Below are positions 31,907 to 36,554 of a stretch of 36,554 nt of DNA, one piece after another. The notes beneath the pieces are model-generated. The model was given only the letters and a program-made list of their open reading frames with translations, did not search any database and was not told the origin of the DNA. Every line of letters begins with the position of its first letter. The first letter of the stretch is position 1. Both the position numbers and the translations under genes were made by a program. Origin of the DNA: a virus; IMG/VR virus record IMGVR_UViG_3300028283_000019, positions 1 to 36,554 of that record. The stretch is one strand, 5' to 3'.

Positions 31907-31935
31907 CTGCACAAATTGTTAGACTATGCTAGTAT
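31907..31935 (+). promoter_or_regulatory. Divergent promoter for RNA B
   Basis: CTGCAC (31907-31912), 17 bp, TAGTAT (31930-31935) preceded by TGC. Six bases later ATGGTAGTAG begins, as at RNA A. The -35 overlaps the portal promoter -35 inside the perfect palindrome TGCAGAATTCTGCA (31898-31911). Confidence 0.65.
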
Positions 31936-31941
31936 ATTTCT

Positions 31942-32037
31942 ATGGTAGTAGTTCTACCCAGTAAATATACATACAAGTAAAAACCTTTACAGTATGTCCC
32001 CAGCAAAGTGTTGGGGGTTTACTGCAAGGGTTTTTAT
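31942..32037 (+). ncRNA. Structured RNA B (paralogue of RNA A)
   Basis: Predicted transcript of about 95 nt. A 5' hairpin GGUAG/CUACC with loop UAGUU is followed by CAG. A 16-position stem pairs 31979-31994 with 32020-32035 (one A-C mismatch), with an inner stem CCCCAGC/GUUGGGG, then a T5 run. Relative to RNA A the upper stem differs by paired changes (AU to UA, GC-rich cap rewritten) while the lower stem and 5' hairpin are conserved. No coding frame. On the minus strand the same hairpin also ends in U5 and would stop transcription from the terminase genes before the portal promoter. Confidence 0.6.
31979..32035. terminator. Bidirectional terminator of RNA B / terminase operon
   Basis: The long hairpin has A5 on one side and T5 on the other, so both strands end in a U-run. 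It separates convergent RNA B and the minus-strand terminase operon. Confidence 0.7.
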
Positions 32038-32065
32038 ATTGTCGGGCAACGGATGGTAGGAGTTC

Positions 32066-32293
32066 CTATAACGTTTTTTTCTTTTCTCTCTTTTCTTTTT
32101 CTTCTCTTTGTCCACTTTCTCTTCTATTTTCTTTAAAATCACACCATAACTTATCTGAAACTAAAGGACTACAACTACAACACCAAAATACTTTATCACT
32201 AAAAAGTGTAATCTTACACATCCTATGCTTAGATAAATAATTAGGATTAAAAGATAAGCAGTGCCACCAAGTTTTAAAGAAAGAATTTATCAT
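32066..32293 (-). CDS. Small WWHCL-type Cys/Trp protein
   Basis: A 75-aa protein. TWWHCLSFNP, HRMCKITLFSD and FWCCSCS form a pattern shared with the 51-aa protein at 36091-36246 (WWHCL...HRM...SD...WCCSEC), so the two are paralogues. The conserved His and Cys suggest a zinc site. The last 25 residues are a highly charged tail (KENRRESGQREEKEKREKKK). It starts 5 bp after the upstream stop. Function unknown. Confidence 0.6.
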   Translation of the reverse strand: MINSFFKTWWHCLSFNPNYLSKHRMCKITLFSDKVFWCCSCSPLVSDKLWCDFKENRRESGQREEKEKREKKKTL

Positions 32294-32298
32294 AACAA

Positions 32299-32706
32299 TT
32301 AGCCACGTTTAAATACCCAGGCTTCAAAAGGTTCAAAGACGTGGTCGGTGTGTTCAGTCTCCTGCCATATCCCAAAGTGTGCCATATTTTTAATCGTAGT
32401 CTTGCGAAAGGCGTCCTTTATTCTATAACCAGTATCGTGTTTAAAGGTTGTGCCAAAGTATCTTTTCCACCATTTGCCAACCTGTCTTTCACTGGTATAT
32501 AAACAGACTGGAATTATAATGTTAGTTTCATTTACAAAATATTCGTTATTAAATCCAATTTCACCACAAATCTTACAGGTTAATTTCGCCTGTTTTAACG
32601 AGTCTAATCTTTTTTCTTCTTTTTTTAATTCTTCGTAGTTTTCCATTACTTTTTGGTGACATATAAAACAATGACCGTCTCCTATTTGCATATAATTTAT
32701 ATCCAT
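32299..32706 (-). CDS. Zinc-binding protein, unknown
   Basis: A 135-aa protein from the ATG at 32706, just after the terminase stop (32708). CFICH near residue 14 and CKICG near residue 45, joined by a coiled coil (NYEELKKEEKRLDSLKQ), look like one zinc ribbon. The C-terminal part is rich in Trp, Phe and His (VGKWWKRYFGTTFKHDTG). A longer start at 32730 would overlap the terminase gene. No family recognised. Confidence 0.6.
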   Translation of the reverse strand: MDINYMQIGDGHCFICHQKVMENYEELKKEEKRLDSLKQAKLTCKICGEIGFNNEYFVNETNIIIPVCLYTSERQVGKWWKRYFGTTFKHDTGYRIKDAFRKTTIKNMAHFGIWQETEHTDHVFEPFEAWVFKRG

Positions 32707-32707
32707 C

Positions 32708-34018
32708 TTACGAAAAGTCCATTTCTTCAATACCCTTAGTTTTAGGGGCTTTGATGGCGAGCATTATATCTAGTGGGGACATCTGGCGAACCTTTAAGGA
32801 AGTTCTAAGAGCAGGAGCATAACCAAAAATTGCATACCTAATTGCGTCCATAATATGGTTATTCACTGGTTCAGGTAAATCCTTTACTATCTTGCCGTCT
32901 TCTACTTCAGGATAGTGATAGGTTTCAAACTCTGATAGAGTATTCTTTAAAGTATTAAACACCATAAATCTACCTTCACGGATTAGAGCGTAGATATAAC
33001 CAATACCAGCACTGATAGCGTCTTTCCCTTTATCAAACGGCACAACATTCAAACCTGTTTTAGTCTGGCTCTCTAATATCTTTTCAGGGTTAGCGGAGTC
33101 AGCATACCACCTTCTTACTTTGTATTTATCAGTAAAGGCAATCATCTTATCTATGATTTCTTGGGTTGTCTTGCCAGTTTCATACCACTCATCTACAACA
33201 TAAAATACACCATCCACATATTTCACAACTGTTAAAGCGGCAGGATTTGTAAAACCCCAGTCCACTCCACCAAGGATTAGGTCAGGGTTCTTTAATTCTA
33301 AAGGTTCAATGATGTTTCGTTTTGACAGTTCATAAACTAAACCAGACATCCTAGAGAACTCTCCTAAATATCTACGGCTATACTCTTCAGGTTTTAATCT
33401 AGCTCGTTCCTTTTCCGCAAACTCCGCAGGAAAGAATGGGTTATCAACGGAAGCCCACGTTACCACAGTTAAATCCTTATCAGTTCCTTTCACAAAAGGC
33501 TCATAGAAGTCTTGGTATAACCAACCCATATTGTAAGGTGTGGTGGTAAAGAGTATCTTACCCCTTGCCATTGAGGTTCTTGACCTTAAAACAGTCCACG
33601 CTAGTAAGGGGAATTGACCAGCTTCATCACCCCACGCCCACGTAGCTGTTATACCTTCCACTGTTAAGGGATTATCCATTGAGCGGATGTAGATGTTCTT
33701 GGCTTTCTTTACCGTTCCGTCCGCTAGTTTAATATCAGGTATCTCCATAATACCTTTCTGTTCTTTGTAGTATTTTCTAAGTTGTGGAAATTGAGCAAAG
33801 AACGTTGGTAGGGTTGCTTGTTGTAAAATCTTATAAGTAGGAGCACAGATTATTCCATCACCGTCTGTATTTAAAATCTGATTACCAGCCCATAAAGCAC
33901 CCACGAATGTTTTACCTCCTCGGACTCCTGCGATAGCGGCACAGTATTGAGTCTTAAAGTCATACGCTTCAAACTGTTTGGCGTGCAGGGTTATTTCTTT
34001 ATCATTTGTCTCCGCCAT
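32708..34018 (-). CDS. Terminase large subunit
   Basis: A 436-aa packaging motor. Walker A GVRGGKT at 31-37; Walker B WAWGDE ending at D131-E132; coupling motif LFTTTP near 157. The nuclease domain begins GGVDWGF (D253), continues with WYADSAN (D307), and a third acidic residue lies in the NHIMDAIRY segment near the end. Length and motifs are normal. It overlaps the small subunit by 17 bp. It cuts concatemeric DNA and drives it through the portal. Confidence 0.92.
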   Translation of the reverse strand: MAETNDKEITLHAKQFEAYDFKTQYCAAIAGVRGGKTFVGALWAGNQILNTDGDGIICAPTYKILQQATLPTFFAQFPQLRKYYKEQKGIMEIPDIKLADGTVKKAKNIYIRSMDNPLTVEGITATWAWGDEAGQFPLLAWTVLRSRTSMARGKILFTTTPYNMGWLYQDFYEPFVKGTDKDLTVVTWASVDNPFFPAEFAEKERARLKPEEYSRRYLGEFSRMSGLVYELSKRNIIEPLELKNPDLILGGVDWGFTNPAALTVVKYVDGVFYVVDEWYETGKTTQEIIDKMIAFTDKYKVRRWYADSANPEKILESQTKTGLNVVPFDKGKDAISAGIGYIYALIREGRFMVFNTLKNTLSEFETYHYPEVEDGKIVKDLPEPVNNHIMDAIRYAIFGYAPALRTSLKVRQMSPLDIMLAIKAPKTKGIEEMDFS

Positions 34019-34295
34019 TTTTTATAATTATATTAAAAGGAGCATCTATTTCTACTTCTTGACGTAGGGTTGCTTGTCCGTATAACCTATCGTGAATATC
34101 CTTGTGATATTGGAAGACCCCTTCCTTGGCATTCTTGTAGGCTACCTTGATTAAAATCTTTCTAGCGTCCGTCAGTGTTATGCCATTCTCTTTAGCTATT
34201 TCACTTACAGCCTCATCAAAATCAGTTTCAAAGTTACGTGAACCTTTTGGTCTACCTTCTCTATTTATGTTTGGGTCGTCTTTTGTAAATGGCAT
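34002..34295 (-). CDS. Terminase small subunit-like
   Basis: A 97-aa protein. The N terminus NINREGRPKGSRNFETDFDE is the usual beginning of small terminase-like and DUF5681-type phage proteins, followed by helices (GITLTDARKILIKVAYKNAK). Position immediately before the large subunit, with overlap, supports recognition of the packaging site. It is short for a full oligomeric small subunit. Confidence 0.7.
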   Translation of the reverse strand: MPFTKDDPNINREGRPKGSRNFETDFDEAVSEIAKENGITLTDARKILIKVAYKNAKEGVFQYHKDIHDRLYGQATLRQEVEIDAPFNIIIKNGGDK

Positions 34296-34297
34296 AG

Positions 34298-35638
34298 TTA
34301 CTTAATTGTTTTTACAATACTTTTAGCCCAGTGTATAGTCTCTCCATTAAGTTTAACTTCTTCTATACCTGTGTAGTCAACATATCTTTGAACGATTACA
34401 TCTACATATTTAGGGTCAAGCTCTTGTGTATAACATATTCGTCCAGTCTTTTCGCAGGCTATAAGTGTACTGCCCCCCCCTCCGAATGTGTCTAATACTA
34501 TATCCCCAGCACTACTTGAGTTTGTTATAGCTTCTACTACAAGAGAGACAGGTTTCATTGTAGGGTGAAGTTTTGAAGCAATTGGTTTATCGTGTCGCCA
34601 AATATCAGTGTGCTGTTTTTTTCTGATTACTTCTCCTTTCTCTACCTTACCTTGTATTTTAACTTTGAAGCCCTGAAAAGTGATAGTGGTATCTTTACCA
34701 TCATACTCAGTCTTTACCTTGCTTAAATCCTCCCAGACATTTGCTATATCTCTTCGTTGTGTGAAGTAGTGGTTGACTATTCCATCTCTCCAGCCATAAA
34801 GTATGGGTTCGTAAGTATTCTGATAGTCAGCACGACTCATTGTAAAATTACTTTTTACCCAAATTATAAATGATTGCCAATGTCCGCCTGCCTTTTCAAA
34901 TCCTTCTCGGAGGGAGTCTAACTCAGATGAAGACATACACACATAAATGCCCCCATCAGTATTTTCAACCACACATTTCATTGCCTTCAACAAAAACTCT
35001 TTGAAAGCCTCCTTGCTCATACTGTCATTGTCTATTTTTCTTTCTTTATCAGTCCCCCGTACATTCGTTCCACCAGCATAATCCACATTATAAGGGGGGT
35101 CACAGAAACACATCTGAGCTCTATTACCCCCACAAAGGGCTGAAACTGCCCCAGAATCGCACGAATCCGCACATTGTAGTCTATGTTGCCCTAACTCATA
35201 CAAATCCCCTAATTTAGAGCGACTAGGCACATTTTCAGGCACCACATCGTCTTTCTCGTCAGGTTCTATCAATAAGTCTTTATCAAAGCCAGTTAAATCT
35301 AGGAGGTCTAGGTCTAAACCTTTTAAGTCATCTATGACTAGGTTCATATCCCAGTTGCTTTCGTTTAGTTTGTTGTCAGCTAATCTAAGGGCGGAAATTT
35401 CTTTGTCTGATAGATTTTCTACTTTTAAACAAGGCACTTCTTTTAAGTCTAAAGTCTTAGAGGCTTCAAAACGACAGTGTCCGATGACTATTTCGTTATT
35501 TTTATCTACGACAATAGGCTGGACAAAGCCAAATCGTTTAATAGAATTAGCCACCTGCTGTATTTGCTTCTTGCTGTGAACTTTTGCGTTCTTAGCATAA
35601 GCCCCTATTTTACCTATTTCAATATTTTCTATTTTCAT
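34298..35638 (-). CDS. ParB-like/DNA N-methyltransferase fusion
   Basis: A 446-aa protein. Residues 1-110 are a ParB/sulfiredoxin-type domain (VANSIKRFGFVQPIVVD, VIGHCRFEA with GHxR at 53-56, LRLADNKLNE). From about 140 comes a beta-class N4-cytosine/N6-adenine methyltransferase: catalytic DPPY at 180-183, a target-recognition region, HPTMKPVSLV, and the SAM-binding DTFGGGGSTLIACE near 390. Such fusions are widespread in phages and mobile elements and may protect phage DNA from restriction. No restriction enzyme partner is visible. Target sequence unknown. Confidence 0.88.
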   Translation of the reverse strand: MKIENIEIGKIGAYAKNAKVHSKKQIQQVANSIKRFGFVQPIVVDKNNEIVIGHCRFEASKTLDLKEVPCLKVENLSDKEISALRLADNKLNESNWDMNLVIDDLKGLDLDLLDLTGFDKDLLIEPDEKDDVVPENVPSRSKLGDLYELGQHRLQCADSCDSGAVSALCGGNRAQMCFCDPPYNVDYAGGTNVRGTDKERKIDNDSMSKEAFKEFLLKAMKCVVENTDGGIYVCMSSSELDSLREGFEKAGGHWQSFIIWVKSNFTMSRADYQNTYEPILYGWRDGIVNHYFTQRRDIANVWEDLSKVKTEYDGKDTTITFQGFKVKIQGKVEKGEVIRKKQHTDIWRHDKPIASKLHPTMKPVSLVVEAITNSSSAGDIVLDTFGGGGSTLIACEKTGRICYTQELDPKYVDVIVQRYVDYTGIEEVKLNGETIHWAKSIVKTIK

Positions 35639-35807
35639 TTTCTAGTTCTTCTTCTTTTAATCTCTGTAGTCTGTCTTTGTATACTTTACAGTTAAGAGAT
35701 ATAGGATATGGTCTGCGGTTTTTCTTGGCAACGTGTATTCTATGTTTTCGTATAGTTTCTTTGCCGTCTACGTTTTGTTTATATTTAAAGCTCTTTACTA
35801 TTGTCAT
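35619..35807 (-). CDS. Small basic protein, unknown
   Basis: A 62-aa, Lys/Arg-rich protein (IRKHRIHVAKKNRRPYPISL) ending in a charged helix (LKEEELENENRKY). It overlaps the methyltransferase start by 20 bp and has an ATGA overlap with the upstream gene. Nucleic-acid binding is possible. Confidence 0.6.
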   Translation of the reverse strand: MTIVKSFKYKQNVDGKETIRKHRIHVAKKNRRPYPISLNCKVYKDRLQRLKEEELENENRKY

Positions 35808-35971
35808 TTTACTATTAATTTAAGTGGTTTGCAAGTCTTTTTTCTCATTAACTTTATCTTTTGGTCATTCCTAAAACAGATTAGGCAGATATTACCATTC
35901 TTTCGTATTATCTTTTGCTTTTCTGTAGGACATTCGCAAATCCTACAAATTGATGTTACTACTTCTTTCAT
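35804..35971 (-). CDS. 55-aa zinc-ribbon protein
   Basis: A 55-residue frame starting MKEVVTSICRICECP, with CLICF about 20 residues later: a CxxC...CxxC ribbon plus a basic tail. ATGA overlaps on both sides (35804-35807 and 35968-35971) strongly suggest it is translated. Probably binds nucleic acid. Confidence 0.6.
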   Translation of the reverse strand: MKEVVTSICRICECPTEKQKIIRKNGNICLICFRNDQKIKLMRKKTCKPLKLIVK

Positions 35972-36084
35972 TGCATTCCACTAATTAACCCAGCTAATAA
36001 AAAGGCGACCAGTATCCATATTAACGCTTTGAACCATTTAAGGTAAGTCAGTATGAAGATAAGGAGCATTACTACGATGAGCAT
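35968..36084 (-). CDS. 38-aa hydrophobic membrane peptide
   Basis: A 38-residue frame, MLIVVMLLIFILTYLKWFKA followed by a second hydrophobic stretch, predicted to form two short membrane helices around a KWFK turn. It ends in an ATGA overlap with the zinc-ribbon gene. Function unknown. Confidence 0.55.
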   Translation of the reverse strand: MLIVVMLLIFILTYLKWFKALIWILVAFLLAGLISGMQ

Positions 36085-36090
36085 CTTTAT

Positions 36091-36246
36091 TTAATTAACG
36101 CTTCTGTTTCTTAATAAATCTCTTACTCTCTTATCACATTCACTACAGCACCATTCTTTACTTCCATCAGACCAGGTTAGGGTAGTCATTCGGTGTCCCT
36201 TAAATATATTCCATAAACAATGCCACCAAAGTTTTATTATTTTCAT
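36091..36246 (-). CDS. 51-aa WWHCL-type protein
   Basis: A 51-aa protein (MKIIKLWWHCLWNIF, HRMTTLTWSDGS, EWCCSECDKRV). It shares WWHCL...HRM...SD...WCCS.C with the 75-aa protein at 32066-32293 but lacks the charged tail. ATGA overlap with the partial upstream gene. Possibly a small zinc protein. Confidence 0.6.
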   Translation of the reverse strand: MKIIKLWWHCLWNIFKGHRMTTLTWSDGSKEWCCSECDKRVRDLLRNRSVN

Positions 36247-36554
36247 ATCATTTTCTCTGTTTCTTTAATCTCATTATTTATCTTATCTATCTCTTCTTGT
36301 TTGGCGAGGTTGTAACCGACATTTCTATAGTGTTGTGCCATTATTCCAATATCACCTTTTCTAACTAAAAACTCTATTTCTTCGTTTGTTCCATCTGAAA
36401 AGGCAGAATTTGTAGGTCTCATCTCCCCCTCCAGTTCCTTTCTCTTCCCTTGTAAATATTTTAGATGGCTATCGCGGAGAAAGGATTTGATTTGATTACT
36501 ATGTGTTAGCGGATTATCAAAAGGGTATTCAATACCAAACCGTTCCTCAAACTC
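36243..36554 (-). CDS. Hypothetical protein (5' end outside window)
   Basis: The frame enters from the right edge (EFEERFGIEYPFDNPLTHSN) and ends at 36243, giving 103 visible residues that are helical and charged (RKELEGEMRPTNSAF; LAKQEEIDKINNEIKETEK). The first visible Met is about 47 residues in. Not recognised. It heads the chain of ATGA-coupled small genes. Confidence 0.55.
   Translation of the reverse strand, partial: EFEERFGIEYPFDNPLTHSNQIKSFLRDSHLKYLQGKRKELEGEMRPTNSAFSDGTNEEIEFLVRKGDIGIMAQHYRNVGYNLAKQEEIDKINNEIKETEKMI

Noticed and set aside
34298-35638. Restriction-modification system
   Set aside because: Only the methyltransferase is present; no restriction endonuclease gene lies nearby. 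It is better read as a solitary phage methyltransferase fused to a ParB-like domain.

Overview
The window is most of the genome of a short-tailed, podovirus-like double-stranded DNA phage. It has a large and small terminase, a portal, a scaffold, a coat protein, a head-tail adaptor, a beta-rich tail hub, two internal-virion-type proteins and a fibre. No tape-measure or major tail-tube gene was seen. The sequence is AT-rich and almost every gene is on the minus strand, often with ATGA stop/start overlaps. Both ends cut a gene, so the genome continues on each side. No RNA polymerase, DNA polymerase, integrase, tRNA or CRISPR array was seen. The host cannot be named. Nearly all start codons lack a Shine-Dalgarno sequence and follow A-rich stretches, and several promoters sit so close to the ATG that the mRNA would be leaderless. 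The promoters look sigma70-like (TTGnnn / TATAAT), so the host probably initiates translation without Shine-Dalgarno pairing.

Layout. (1) 1-4.2 kb, minus strand: early region with a replication-initiator-like protein, an SSB-like conserved phage protein, a membrane-anchored lytic-transglycosylase-like protein, many small genes (several zinc-ribbon-like), a DUF6948-like gene and a Gly-X repeat protein cut by the left edge. (2) 4.4-5.2 kb, plus strand: a conserved phage gene and a NinG-like nuclease, divergent from the initiator. (3) 5.2-5.5 kb: hairpin-rich gap with a strong terminator. (4) 5.5-7.1 kb: lysis genes (holin-like, papain-like cysteine peptidase, XhlA-like membrane protein). (5) 7.07-7.51 kb: a self-contained cassette of two small Cys-rich genes that do have strong Shine-Dalgarno sites. 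(6) 7.5-19.0 kb: fibre, internal virion and tail/adaptor genes. (7) 19.6-27.4 kb: a sugar module inserted between tail and head genes. It holds a DegT-type aminotransferase resembling perosamine synthase, a GDP-mannose 4,6-dehydratase fused to an HNH nuclease, three glycosyltransferases, two methyltransferases and a nucleotide-sugar-dehydrogenase-like protein. (8) 27.4-31.8 kb: HNH endonuclease, coat, scaffold, two small genes, portal. (9) 32.0-36.5 kb: terminase genes, a ParB/methyltransferase fusion and small genes.

Regulation visible in the sequence. Early-type promoters (16-bp spacer) carry a GTGGATAAC box, the core of a DnaA box, just upstream of the -35. A second promoter family (CTGCA[C/A], 17 bp, TAnnnT) precedes the adaptor, internal virion, scaffold and portal genes. 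At two places this late promoter is back-to-back with a plus-strand promoter that would make a roughly 100-nt RNA. The two RNAs share a 5' hairpin and a long terminator stem with compensatory changes, and look like paralogous phage noncoding RNAs or duplicated bidirectional terminator elements. An early-type promoter between coat and sugar module suggests that the module can be expressed independently of the late genes. All functions are inferred from reading the sequence; no searches were run.
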